Below the pieces are notes generated by a model that had not been told where the DNA came from, did not search any database, and saw only the letters and a list, made by a program, of their open reading frames with translations. This document shows, one piece after another, positions 33,215-41,774 of a DNA stretch of 64,000 nucleotides. The stretch's first letter is position 1. The number at the start of each line of letters is the position of its first letter. Made by a program: the position numbers and the translations under genes. The stretch comes from Bacillota bacterium. Its GTDB lineage: Bacteria > Bacillota > Clostridia > Peptostreptococcales > Anaerovoracaceae. Where the stretch lies: the NCBI GenBank assembly GCA_017442785.1, contig JAFRZB010000033.1, forward strand, positions 1-64,000. Direction: 5' to 3'.

Positions 33215-33229
33215 AGTTGCACCTCTACT

Positions 33230-33517
33230 TTACTTCTCGTCCTTGTTGATGATGATGTGTCTCATGACGTTGTCAGAGATCCTTAAGCGCCTGTCGAGCT
33301 CCTTCGGAAGTTCCGGGCTTGCAGCAAACTGCATTACTACGTAGTAACCCTCGGACTTCTTCTGGATGGGATAAGCAAGCTTCCTGAGGCCCCAGATATC
33401 TGTATCTGCGACTTCACCGGCTGCAGCGATGATACCCTTTACGGTCTCGATAACTGCTTCCTTCTTGTCATCCTCCAGGACAGGATCGATAATGAACATC
33501 ACTTCGTACTTATTCAT
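33230..33517 (-). CDS. rpsF: Ribosomal protein bS6
   Basis: 95 residues, full length: NKYEVMFIIDP, the KLAYPIQKKSEGYY strand that contacts 16S rRNA and bS18, and the C-terminal NVMRHIII. First gene of the operon, with GGGAGGTG before the ATG. The leader has a hairpin able to bind the S6:S18 pair. Confidence 0.97.
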   Translation of the reverse strand: MNKYEVMFIIDPVLEDDKKEAVIETVKGIIAAAGEVADTDIWGLRKLAYPIQKKSEGYYVVMQFAASPELPKELDRRLRISDNVMRHIIINKDEK

Positions 33518-33543
33518 TTTTTCACCTCCCTATGGTCTTTATG

Positions 33544-33564
33544 GCTGCGGTCCTCCCCCGCAGC
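33544..33564 (-). promoter_or_regulatory. rpsF leader hairpin, candidate S6:S18 autoregulatory site
   Basis: GCTGCGG (33544-33550) and CCGCAGC (33558-33564) with a 7-base loop, between the promoter and the rpsF start. S6:S18 binding leaders of rpsF operons carry a hairpin with an exposed CCG; the CCG arm here fits loosely. A mimic of the 16S site would be expected, which I cannot prove by eye. Confidence 0.45.
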
Positions 33565-33594
33565 AGAGAGCATCGTCTAAAAGAATGCCCGATA

Positions 33595-33623
33595 ATTATA
33601 GCAAGGACTAATTGCGAATGCAA
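33595..33623 (-). promoter_or_regulatory. Promoter of rpsF-ssb-rpsR
   Basis: Minus strand TTGCAT (33623-33618), 17-bp spacer, TATAAT (33600-33595). Confidence 0.8.
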
Positions 33624-33640
33624 GTAATTTTTGCTATACT
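33612..33640 (+). promoter_or_regulatory. Promoter of the UPF0371 gene
   Basis: TTGCGA (33612-33617), 17-bp spacer, TATACT (33635-33640). Its -35 box lies inside the spacer of the divergent rpsF promoter and touches that promoter's -35 box end to end. Confidence 0.75.
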
Positions 33641-33673
33641 TATCAGGTGATTTAATTGATGCGGAGGCATATT

Positions 33674-35188
33674 ATGAAGATCGGCTTTGATGCGGAAAAA
33701 TATCTCGAAGAACAGTCCCGTTATATCCTCGAAAGGATAGACAGCCACAGCTGCGACCGCCTCTATCTGGAATTCGGAGGAAAGCTTGTGCAGGACAAGC
33801 ACGCCAAGCGCGTCCTTCCGGGCTTTGACGAGAACGCCAAGATAAAGCTCCTGGCCAAGATGAAGGACCAGGCGGAGATAATCATCTGCATCTACGCCGG
33901 AGACATACTCACCAACAAGACCCGCCAGGATTTCGGGATAACCTACGACCTTGAGGTGATGCGCCTCATAGACATGTTCCGCAGCTGGGATCTTTCCGTA
34001 AACAGCGTAGTCATAACCCGCTACGAGGACCAGCCGGCGGTTAACTCCTTCCTTACCAAACTGGAGCGCCGCGGAATAAAGACCTACAAGCACTATTTCA
34101 CCAAAGGATACCCCACGGATGTGGATACCATAGTCTCAGAAGAGGGTTATGGGGCCAATCCGTACATTGAAGTAACAAAACCGTTAGTTGTAGTGAACGC
34201 TCCGGGGCCGAACTCCGGAAAGCTGGCCACCTGCCTGTCCCAGCTCTACCACGAGAGCAGGCGCGGCGTAAAGGCCCGCTACGCGAAGTTCGAGACCTTC
34301 CCCATCTGGAACCTTCCGCTTAAGCATCCGGTGAACATCGCCTACGAGGCCGCTACCGTGGACCTTAAGGACGTCAACATGATAGACAGCTACCACCTGG
34401 AGGCCTACGGAAAGCCGGCGGTAAACTACAACAGGGACCTTGAGACCTTCCCGGTCCTTAAGAGGATACTGGAGAAGATCTCCGGGCAGGCAAGCGAATA
34501 CAACTCGCCCACGGACATGGGCGTAAACCGCGCCGGATTCTGCATTACGGACGACGAGGTCTGCAGAGAGGCCTCCAAACAGGAGATAATACGCCGCTTC
34601 CTCATAGCCAGCGTTGACTACAAGAAGGGCGCCATAGACGAGGAGTGCATGCGCAGGGCAAAGCTTCTGATGGACGAGGTGGGCGCCGTGCCTACGGACC
34701 GCCCGGTGGTTAAGCCCGCCCTGGACTACGCGGAATTCAAGCGCAGCATAGATCCGGACAAGTTCGAGAACGTGATAGCCATGGCCATAGAGCTGCCCAG
34801 CGGCAAGATAATAACAGGCCGCAGCTCCGAGCTGATGGTTGCAGGAGCCTCCATGCTGCTGAACGCGGTAAAGGCATTGTGCGGTATACCGGACGAAATA
34901 CAGCTTATATCTGACGATGTTCTGGAAACGATACAGCACCTCAAGAGCGACGTGCTGAGCAAACAGCAGAGCGTGCTTAATGTGGAGGAGGTCCTTACGG
35001 CCCTTACGATATCAGCGACGGTAAACCCCATAGCCGGAATGGCCGTGGATAAGCTGGTGGAGCTCAGGGACTGCAAGGCGCACTGCACCGCGATACTGTC
35101 CGAGAGGGATTCACAGATCTTCCACGACCTCGGAATAGACGCCACCTGCGAGCCGGAGTTCTCGACGAACAACCTCTACACAGGCTAG
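33674..35188 (+). CDS. UPF0371 / DUF1846 family protein
   Basis: 504 residues from the ATG at 33674 (GGAGG eight bases upstream); the frame can be extended six codons to a TTG but without a ribosome site. The sequence is characteristic of the DUF1846 family: [10 protein letters not shown] start, [13 protein letters not shown] and YNRDLETFP in the middle, [13 protein letters not shown] near the end. Structures of family members show a Rossmann-like core; enzymatic activity is not established. It is strongly conserved in anaerobic Firmicutes. Divergent from the ribosomal protein operon. Confidence 0.93.
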   Translation: MKIGFDAEKYLEEQSRYILERIDSHSCDRLYLEFGGKLVQDKHAKRVLPGFDENAKIKLLAKMKDQAEIIICIYAGDILTNKTRQDFGITYDLEVMRLIDMFRSWDLSVNSVVITRYEDQPAVNSFLTKLERRGIKTYKHYFTKGYPTDVDTIVSEEGYGANPYIEVTKPLVVVNAPGPNSGKLATCLSQLYHESRRGVKARYAKFETFPIWNLPLKHPVNIAYEAATVDLKDVNMIDSYHLEAYGKPAVNYNRDLETFPVLKRILEKISGQASEYNSPTDMGVNRAGFCITDDEVCREASKQEIIRRFLIASVDYKKGAIDEECMRRAKLLMDEVGAVPTDRPVVKPALDYAEFKRSIDPDKFENVIAMAIELPSGKIITGRSSELMVAGASMLLNAVKALCGIPDEIQLISDDVLETIQHLKSDVLSKQQSVLNVEEVLTALTISATVNPIAGMAVDKLVELRDCKAHCTAILSERDSQIFHDLGIDATCEPEFSTNNLYTG

Positions 35189-35190
35189 CT

Positions 35191-37272
35191 TCAGTCTGCC
35201 AGGCCGGAATTCTCCCACACGAACCTGAAGAAATCAGTGGATTCTATCTTAAGACTCATCGAATAGCGGCTCTTTACCATATCGATGTATGTTTTGAGGT
35301 ATTCTGCCTTTTCCTCGTCCGTTAAGGTGCAGCCCTCGGACCAGATGGCCTTTCCTGTGCTGCTGTTGTACTTCACCTCTTCCGTTACGAAGTTCTTGTT
35401 GTAGATCTGGGCGAAGTGCGGCGTATCCGAGAATATGTCGCGCCCCGCCATCAGCCTGGAGTCGTACTCCAGATCGAAAAGATTGCAGATGGTGGGCAGG
35501 ATATCCACGTTGCAGCAGTAATCATCTACGTATATAGGTTCCTTAAGCCCTGCATTGTAAATGATGCAGGTGCTTTTATACATCTCGAAATTCTTGTCCA
35601 CCTTGTGCCCCGCAAGGCTGTTGCAGTCGCCGTCGAAGAGATAGTACGGGTAGTGGTCTCCTATCAGGACTATGACGGTCTTTTCCAGCTGCCCGGCCTT
35701 ATCCAGTTCCTCCAGGAGGTAGGCCATGGCCTTTTCCAGCTCGTAATTGCAGGCCAGGTAGCCCGTTGCTATTCCGGTAAGCTGCTTTGCGCGGTCTCCG
35801 AGCATCTTCTTTACCGTGCTGTAGTTCCTGTCGTACATGGCGTTGCCGGAGCCGTAATAGCCGTGCCCGCTGAAGGTCATGTAGTAGGTGCAGAACTGCT
35901 GAGTGTCGTTTACGTAGTCCGGGACGCTCTGCTGCATCATCTCGTAGTCGGAGGCCGGCCAGTTGGTGGTGAATGTCATGCCGGCGTTCATGAACTTGCA
36001 GGTAAAGCCGAGGTTGGGGAGGGACTTTTCCCTCATGTAATAATGCCCCTTGTAATTGTGGTAGCCCCTGCTGCTTATTCCAAGCTCCCTGTTGAAGACG
36101 TTGCCCAGGCCCTGCGGCAGAAGATGTGTGGCGCTCTTTGCCATGGTGCCGGAGGCGGAGCCCATGTCGGAATCCCTCGATACGTCCGGCCAGAGCCCTG
36201 TAAGGAAAGCATACTCACCGTTGGTGGTGGTGTTCTTGAAGCTGTTGTAGAAGTTGTTGAGGACTATGCCGTTTTCGGCCATCATGCTGAGCGTGGGCGT
36301 CACGTTTTCGTCCAGCGCGTAGCAGGAGAAGGCCTCGGCGCAGATATAGATGAGGTTATACCCACGGAACAGGCCTGTCATGTCGTTCCTGTCGGTGGGC
36401 TGCACCGAGGACAGGTAGTCGCAGAGGGCCTTTATATCCTTGTTGTCCGCCTTGGCGGCAAGATCCGTGAAGTTTATGGCGCTGATCTTGTTGGGGAACT
36501 GCCTGGGGTCTATGGGATAGCTGTCGTCCCGCTCGTCGGATACGACAGGCTTTAGGATCTCGGTCTCCTCCGCGGGCTCCGCTCCGCCGCCGAAGAGCAT
36601 GCTCCCGGCCTCTATGGCGGAATTCGCCAGCACGCCGAGCTTGGACGAGGCTGTGTCGGTATCTACGTACTTGCTGTGGTAAGCGTTGTAAGCGGAATTA
36701 TCCGAGGTCCCTCCGAGAGGCAGCGCCGCGGCGGCGCACAGCCACAGGGCTGCCGTAAGCACCAGGGCGCCTCCGTGGACGGCAAGGCCGTACCTTAAGT
36801 GGGTCTTAAGCGCGCAGATGACGAAGGCGAAGATGATCAGGGGGATGAGACTTATGAGTATGGCTACGGCGGTGTCCCTGAGGGTGGCCTTAAGCGCCCA
36901 GCCGAAGTCCGTCATGGCGTCCCCGGCAACTCCTACCATGGACACTGAGAACATGGACCCGAATACGTTGTAGTAGACCAGCTGTGCGGCGTAGAACAGC
37001 CAGACCAGTGCCATTACTATGATGCTTCCGATGCGGTTTACCACGCGCTGCCCTATCCAGCCGGTAATTAAGGTGCAGAGCATTGCCTCTGCCAGCGCGA
37101 AAAGAACAGCCCAAACGGTAAAGCCATCGAGCCCTCTGTGGATCTGGTCGTACAGAAAGACCTCCCAGAACAGGATGGCAATAAAGAACGCTGCAAAATG
37201 CAGGGCTGCGTTCCTGACCTGAACAGAGGCGGGTATGGATGATCTTTTGTTTTCCGCTGAGGATGCTTTCAT
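35191..37272 (-). CDS. LtaS-like sulfatase-fold membrane enzyme (lipoteichoic acid synthase family)
   Basis: 693 residues. Five membrane segments (about 25-185) precede a large extracellular alkaline-phosphatase-superfamily domain. TTTNGEYAFLTG contains T350, the position of the LtaS catalytic threonine; TFSGHGYY and IGDHYPYY supply metal-binding His and Asp. Such enzymes transfer glycerolphosphate from phosphatidylglycerol to a polymer or lipid. It ends 2 bp from the convergent UPF0371 stop codon. Its position opposite the D-alanylation operon suggests it makes or modifies the polymer that Dlt decorates. AAGGAAAAG precedes the start. Confidence 0.88.
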   Translation of the reverse strand: MKASSAENKRSSIPASVQVRNAALHFAAFFIAILFWEVFLYDQIHRGLDGFTVWAVLFALAEAMLCTLITGWIGQRVVNRIGSIIVMALVWLFYAAQLVYYNVFGSMFSVSMVGVAGDAMTDFGWALKATLRDTAVAILISLIPLIIFAFVICALKTHLRYGLAVHGGALVLTAALWLCAAAALPLGGTSDNSAYNAYHSKYVDTDTASSKLGVLANSAIEAGSMLFGGGAEPAEETEILKPVVSDERDDSYPIDPRQFPNKISAINFTDLAAKADNKDIKALCDYLSSVQPTDRNDMTGLFRGYNLIYICAEAFSCYALDENVTPTLSMMAENGIVLNNFYNSFKNTTTNGEYAFLTGLWPDVSRDSDMGSASGTMAKSATHLLPQGLGNVFNRELGISSRGYHNYKGHYYMREKSLPNLGFTCKFMNAGMTFTTNWPASDYEMMQQSVPDYVNDTQQFCTYYMTFSGHGYYGSGNAMYDRNYSTVKKMLGDRAKQLTGIATGYLACNYELEKAMAYLLEELDKAGQLEKTVIVLIGDHYPYYLFDGDCNSLAGHKVDKNFEMYKSTCIIYNAGLKEPIYVDDYCCNVDILPTICNLFDLEYDSRLMAGRDIFSDTPHFAQIYNKNFVTEEVKYNSSTGKAIWSEGCTLTDEEKAEYLKTYIDMVKSRYSMSLKIESTDFFRFVWENSGLAD

Positions 37273-37385
37273 CTTTTCCTTCTTATTTTAAAGTGACAAA
37301 GATATTTATAGCATAATCCGGGCCGAAAAGCACCTGTTTTTTATGTGAAGAATCCGGAACTGTACCGTTTTGCCCTTCGGGACGC

Positions 37386-37414
37386 TTGCGTGGGGCTCCG
37401 ATTTTGCGTATACT
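37386..37414 (+). promoter_or_regulatory. Promoter of the proline-rich secreted protein
   Basis: TTGCGT (37386-37391), 17-bp spacer, TATACT (37409-37414), 43 bp before the start codon. Confidence 0.7.
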
Positions 37415-37457
37415 GTGCGGGGGATCTTTGCTGCTCTGTCCAAGCTTTGGAGGACAG

Positions 37458-38585
37458 ATGAAAAGATCTTTTTTACTTGTAAGAAAAGCGGCCGTGCTGC
37501 TTCTGGCGGCGGTGCTGTGCCTTTGCACCGCAAAACAGTTGCACGCTTATACCGCCTACGAAAAGGTCCGCACCCTTACCGCGACGGTCCGTAAGGTCTG
37601 CACGATAACGGCCTGGCACTACAGCGGAGGCTACTGGATGGCGGACAACGGAAGCGGCGAGCCCCGCGTAAGGATAGAGGATACCGCCGTTAAAAAGTAC
37701 GGCTTTCCGAAGGCTCTGTCGCAGAGCATATCCGCGGACTGGACGATAAAGGTCCCTGAGGAGGTGCGCCTGGCGCGGCGGGACGGTGCCGTGATAGTTA
37801 CCGATGTTCCCGAAAACGGCAGCTGCTACAGCAGCATACGATCGCGGGTATACGGCGGAGAGGAGCTGAGGATACGCGCGGAGCCCATAATACATGTGTC
37901 GGGAAAGAGCCTTAAGGACTACGTCCCCGGGGTGCGCGCGGAGATACCGCTGATAAGCATCGAATACGGCCGCAATCTCTACGCCCTCTACGGCAAAGGC
38001 CTTAAGGGCAGCACCGCGCCGGGAGCCTTTTCCGCGAGCCGCCCCTCGACTGTCTTTGAGCCCTACATCCACCCCTCCATGATAAAGAACGCCCTCGGAA
38101 CACTCACCGATGACGGATATGTGTACGCCGGAGGAAGGAGCCTGCCGTCCAAAGGCCTGAGCGTGGGGCTCCTGACACTGATAAAGGGAGGCGCCGTGGG
38201 CGTGCAGTTTGAGATCCCGATAACAGTGTACTTCTACGCGGAGACTCTTGTGCAGGTGATACGGGACGCGGAGACTGCCGTACCGCAGGATACTCTGCAG
38301 CCGGAGACCGTGACGGAAGAAGAGCTGCCCGCAGAGGATCCGGAGCCCGCAAGACCGGCGGAAGAAGCGCCGCAAACGGAGCCTCCGTCCGAGCCCGCAG
38401 ACGAAACTGCTTCGGATCCAGAGACCCCTCAGGGCCCTGCAAAAAAGCCTGTGCAACCGGATACCGGTCGCACGCCGGAGAGCCCTGCCGCGGAGCCGCC
38501 TGCCCCTGAAAAGCCCGCGGATCCCCCCTTGCCGGAGCCCCCAAAGCCCGTCCTTCCGGAATACCGCATACACAGGGCATACTGA
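37458..38585 (+). CDS. Secreted protein with proline/glutamate-rich C-terminal tail
   Basis: 375 residues from the ATG at 37458 (GGAGGA before it). Signal peptide of about 29 residues ending LHA. Residues 30-285 form a globular beta-rich domain without recognised motif; the last 85 residues are a repetitive acidic proline-rich tail (EEAPQTEPPSEPADE and similar), often used to span the cell wall, ending YRIHRAY without a sortase motif. It lies between the LtaS-like and Dlt genes and has its own promoter. Function unknown; an envelope role is inferred. Confidence 0.75.
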   Translation: MKRSFLLVRKAAVLLLAAVLCLCTAKQLHAYTAYEKVRTLTATVRKVCTITAWHYSGGYWMADNGSGEPRVRIEDTAVKKYGFPKALSQSISADWTIKVPEEVRLARRDGAVIVTDVPENGSCYSSIRSRVYGGEELRIRAEPIIHVSGKSLKDYVPGVRAEIPLISIEYGRNLYALYGKGLKGSTAPGAFSASRPSTVFEPYIHPSMIKNALGTLTDDGYVYAGGRSLPSKGLSVGLLTLIKGGAVGVQFEIPITVYFYAETLVQVIRDAETAVPQDTLQPETVTEEELPAEDPEPARPAEEAPQTEPPSEPADETASDPETPQGPAKKPVQPDTGRTPESPAAEPPAPEKPADPPLPEPPKPVLPEYRIHRAY

Positions 38586-38596
38586 GCCGCGAAGTC

Positions 38597-38625
38597 TTGC
38601 ATTACAGGCCGTGCTGTGATAGAAT
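38597..38625 (+). promoter_or_regulatory. Promoter of the dlt operon
   Basis: TTGCAT (38597-38602), 17-bp spacer, TAGAAT (38620-38625), followed by an AT-rich leader. The six genes downstream are separated by 0 to 18 bp. Confidence 0.75.
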
Positions 38626-38668
38626 AATTTGATTATTTTATACAATAATATATTAAGGGATAAGGGAT

Positions 38669-40000
38669 ATGCCTTCAGAACACGGTTATAACGGCAGGCC
38701 TTCGCGCTCTGCCGCTGCAAGAAGCACAAGAAGAAAGAAGAAAGTAAGGCTCAAGAAGAGAGCCTATGTTGTATTTGCCCTGCTTATCATATTGATATGC
38801 GCTGCGGTATTCTTCATAAACCACGCCGGAGTGCGCTTCAGCGTAACAGCCGAGGCCGGAGGCCCCGTGCCCGGCCTTGAGGCCTTCGTAAAGGGAGACC
38901 CCGCAAAGTACACGCTGGCTACGGACCTCTCCAAGGTGGACATGAACAAGCCCGGAAAGACCGGCGTCACCATAAAGGGAAGCCTCTTCCCCTGCTCCAG
39001 CGTCCTTGAGGTAAAGGATACCATACCGCCCAGGGGCGAGGTAAAGGACATGAGGGGCGCCGTAGGCATTGAGATCCCCGCGGAAAGCTTTTTCGACGAG
39101 ATCTCGGACGCAACGAATGTTACGGTCTCCTTTAAGACCGCGCCGAACTTTAAGTCGGCCGGAACACAGAGCGTCGAGCTTTTGCTTAAGGATGCCGCAG
39201 GAAACACCTCCTCCTACACCGCATCCCTTGAGCTGGTGGACGACCGCGAGGCTCCCGTAATAGAGGGCGTAAAGAACCGCACCGTCTATATAGGAGAGAC
39301 CATCGCCTACAAGGCAGGGGTCACCGTCACGGACAACATGGACCCGGAGCCAAAGCTCACCATAGACAACAGCCAGGTGGACCTGGACAAGGTGGGCGTA
39401 TACCCCGTCACCTATACAGCGACGGACTTCTCCGGAAACATGGCTAAGATAACAATCAACCTGAAGGTGGAAGAGCAGCCGATAGGCTACGCTAACATCG
39501 AGAAGATGAACCAGAAGGTTGACGCCCTGCTGGCGCAGATAATAAAGCCGGAGATGACGGACATAGAAAAGCTCTACGCCTGCTTCATCTGGATACGCGA
39601 GCACATAGACTACCAGAACGCCCACGCGCAGTTCGACTATGTCAACGAGGCAATAAAGTGCCTGGACGGACGCCCGGGAGACTGCTACACCTGCGCTGCC
39701 GGCTTCAGGGCCCTGGCGGAGGCCATGGGCTTTGAGATCAAGGACGTGGTGGGCACCTACGCAAACCGACACTACTGGGTAATGGTAAAGCTCGGAAACG
39801 ACTGGTACCACGTGGACGCGGTGCCTCTGTACGTGCGCACCTACGTGTGCTTCCTGGGAACGGACGCGGAGCTGGATGCTTTCATGAAGCTCCGTCCAAA
39901 CTACTACAACAGGGAAAAGGACAAGTACCCGGCGACCCCCAAGGACACGCCGGTGCACGTGGAATACAAGAACGGCAAGTACGTTCTTACATATAAATAA
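38669..40000 (+). CDS. Membrane-anchored transglutaminase-like protein with bacterial Ig-like domains
   Basis: 443 residues. A basic cytoplasmic head, one membrane span (about 32-51), then beta-sandwich regions (about 55-270) with a DUF5011-type Ig module (DREAPVIEGVKNRTVYIGE, then DNMDPEP, YTATDFSGN), then a transglutaminase-like core (about 285-443). The triad is C339 in GDCYTC, H368 in RHYW and D383 in YHVDAV. It may cleave or cross-link peptides in the cell wall. First gene of the dlt operon, 18 bp before dltA. Confidence 0.88.
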   Translation: MPSEHGYNGRPSRSAAARSTRRKKKVRLKKRAYVVFALLIILICAAVFFINHAGVRFSVTAEAGGPVPGLEAFVKGDPAKYTLATDLSKVDMNKPGKTGVTIKGSLFPCSSVLEVKDTIPPRGEVKDMRGAVGIEIPAESFFDEISDATNVTVSFKTAPNFKSAGTQSVELLLKDAAGNTSSYTASLELVDDREAPVIEGVKNRTVYIGETIAYKAGVTVTDNMDPEPKLTIDNSQVDLDKVGVYPVTYTATDFSGNMAKITINLKVEEQPIGYANIEKMNQKVDALLAQIIKPEMTDIEKLYACFIWIREHIDYQNAHAQFDYVNEAIKCLDGRPGDCYTCAAGFRALAEAMGFEIKDVVGTYANRHYWVMVKLGNDWYHVDAVPLYVRTYVCFLGTDAELDAFMKLRPNYYNREKDKYPATPKDTPVHVEYKNGKYVLTYK

Positions 40001-40018
40001 CGAGGGGAAGGACTGTTG

Positions 40019-41530
40019 ATGAACAACATACTTGAATACCTTGAAAAGACCGTAAAGGAAGTGCCGGACAAGACGGCGTTCAAAGGCGGCGGCACGGAAT
40101 ACACATTCCGTCAGCTGGTCGACGTGTCCCGCTCCATAGGCACGGTGCTTGCGGCAAGAGACGTCCGCAAGAAGCCCGTGGCGGTCTACATGAAAAAGCA
40201 CCCGGACATGATAGTGTCCTTCTTCGGAGTGCTGCAGGCGGGAGCCTTCTACATCCCCATAGACGAGGAGATGCCGGCCCACCGCATACAGTACATACTG
40301 GAGTCCATTGCTCCGGAGGTGGTGATCTGCGACGATTCCACCCTTGAGAACGCAAAAAAGCTCTGCACAAAGAGCGAGGTCCTCTACTTTAAGGACATCT
40401 GCGGCCTTCCGGCGGACGACGCCGTGCTGGCAGAGATCAGGAGCAGGGCTTTGGACATAGACCCCATGTACGTGGTCTTTACCTCAGGTTCTACCGGAAC
40501 GCCTAAGGGAGTTACGGCCTGCCACAGGAGCGTCATAGACTACGTGGAGACCCTCTCCGAGACACTGGGCTTTTCAAGAGATACGATATTCGGAAACCAG
40601 GCGCCGCTTTACTTCGACGCTCACCTTAAGGACGTATACCCCACGCTCAAGTTCGGATCCACCACCTGCCTCATACCCAAGGAGTTGTTCATGTTCCCGG
40701 TAAAGCTGATGGAGTTCCTGAACGAGAACCGCGTAAACACCATATGCTGGGTGGTATCGGCCCTGTCCATGGTATCCGCCTTCGGCACCTTCAAGACCAT
40801 CAAGCCGGAGTACGTGCACACGGTGGCCTTCGGCGGCGAGGTCTTCCAGATAAAGCAGTTCAACGCCTGGAGGGAGGCTCTGCCCGGCGCCAGCTTTACC
40901 AACCTCTACGGACCCACCGAGGCCACGGGCTTCTCCTGCTGGTACAAGGTGGACAGGGAGTTCGTTCCCGGCGAGGTGATACCGATCGGAAGGCCCTTCC
41001 GCAACACCGAGGTGCTTCTGATAAAGGAGGACGGCACGGAGGCTAAGGACGGAGAGCCCGGCGAGATGTGCATACGCGGCACGGCCGTCACCCTCGGCTA
41101 CTTCAGGAACCCGGAAAAGACCGCGGAATCCTTCGTCCAGAACCCCCTGAACGATTCCTGGCCGGAGATAATATACAAGACAGGCGACATAGCCATGAAG
41201 AACGAGCGCGGCGAGCTGGTGTTCCTGTCCCGCAAGGACTACCAGATAAAGCACATGGGGCACCGCATAGAGCTTGGCGAGATAGAGGCCATAGTAAGCA
41301 ACCTGGACGCCATAAAGAGCGTCTGCTGCATCTTCGACGACGAGAGGAAGAAGATAGTCCTCTACTACATAGGAGACATAGAAAAGGGCGAGCTCTCCGC
41401 AAAGCTTAAGGAGCTGATGCCCAGGTACATGCTCCCGAATTCGCTTATACCGCTTGACACCATGCCGTTTACGGCAACTGGAAAGATAGACCGCAATCTC
41501 TTAAAGAAACGCTATATGGAGGGAAAATAG
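40019..41530 (+). CDS. dltA: D-alanine--D-alanyl carrier protein ligase
   Basis: 503 residues, adenylate-forming enzyme. It activates D-alanine with ATP and loads it on DltC. Core motifs: VFTSGSTGTPKGVT (about 150-163), the NLYGPTEATG loop near 297, YKTGD near 386 and the C-terminal GKIDR. The ATG at 40019 is preferred to the TTG just before it. It directly abuts dltC, the next base after its stop being the dltC ATG. Confidence 0.95.
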   Translation: MNNILEYLEKTVKEVPDKTAFKGGGTEYTFRQLVDVSRSIGTVLAARDVRKKPVAVYMKKHPDMIVSFFGVLQAGAFYIPIDEEMPAHRIQYILESIAPEVVICDDSTLENAKKLCTKSEVLYFKDICGLPADDAVLAEIRSRALDIDPMYVVFTSGSTGTPKGVTACHRSVIDYVETLSETLGFSRDTIFGNQAPLYFDAHLKDVYPTLKFGSTTCLIPKELFMFPVKLMEFLNENRVNTICWVVSALSMVSAFGTFKTIKPEYVHTVAFGGEVFQIKQFNAWREALPGASFTNLYGPTEATGFSCWYKVDREFVPGEVIPIGRPFRNTEVLLIKEDGTEAKDGEPGEMCIRGTAVTLGYFRNPEKTAESFVQNPLNDSWPEIIYKTGDIAMKNERGELVFLSRKDYQIKHMGHRIELGEIEAIVSNLDAIKSVCCIFDDERKKIVLYYIGDIEKGELSAKLKELMPRYMLPNSLIPLDTMPFTATGKIDRNLLKKRYMEGK

Positions 41531-41758
41531 ATGGAAACTTTAATGGATATCCTTACAGAGCTTCATCCGGACGTGGATTTTGACAGCTGTGAGACCCTTG
41601 TGGACGATAAAATATTAGATTCGTTCGATATAATTACCATAATCACCGAACTCAATTCCCAGCTGGACGTCACCATCCCGGCTGACAAGATAGTTCCCGA
41701 GAATTTCAACTCCGCCAAGGCTCTCTGGGCGCTGGTGGAAGAGCTGCAGGACGAATAG
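41531..41758 (+). CDS. dltC: D-alanyl carrier protein
   Basis: 75 residues, acyl-carrier fold. S31 in ILDSFD is the phosphopantetheine attachment site. It carries D-alanine as thioester from DltA to the membrane acyltransferase DltB. In this operon it stands before dltB (order A-C-B), unlike the common A-B-C-D order. GGAGG in the end of dltA is its ribosome site. Confidence 0.93.
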   Translation: METLMDILTELHPDVDFDSCETLVDDKILDSFDIITIITELNSQLDVTIPADKIVPENFNSAKALWALVEELQDE

Positions 41759-41774
41759 AGGCTGAACTTACCGG

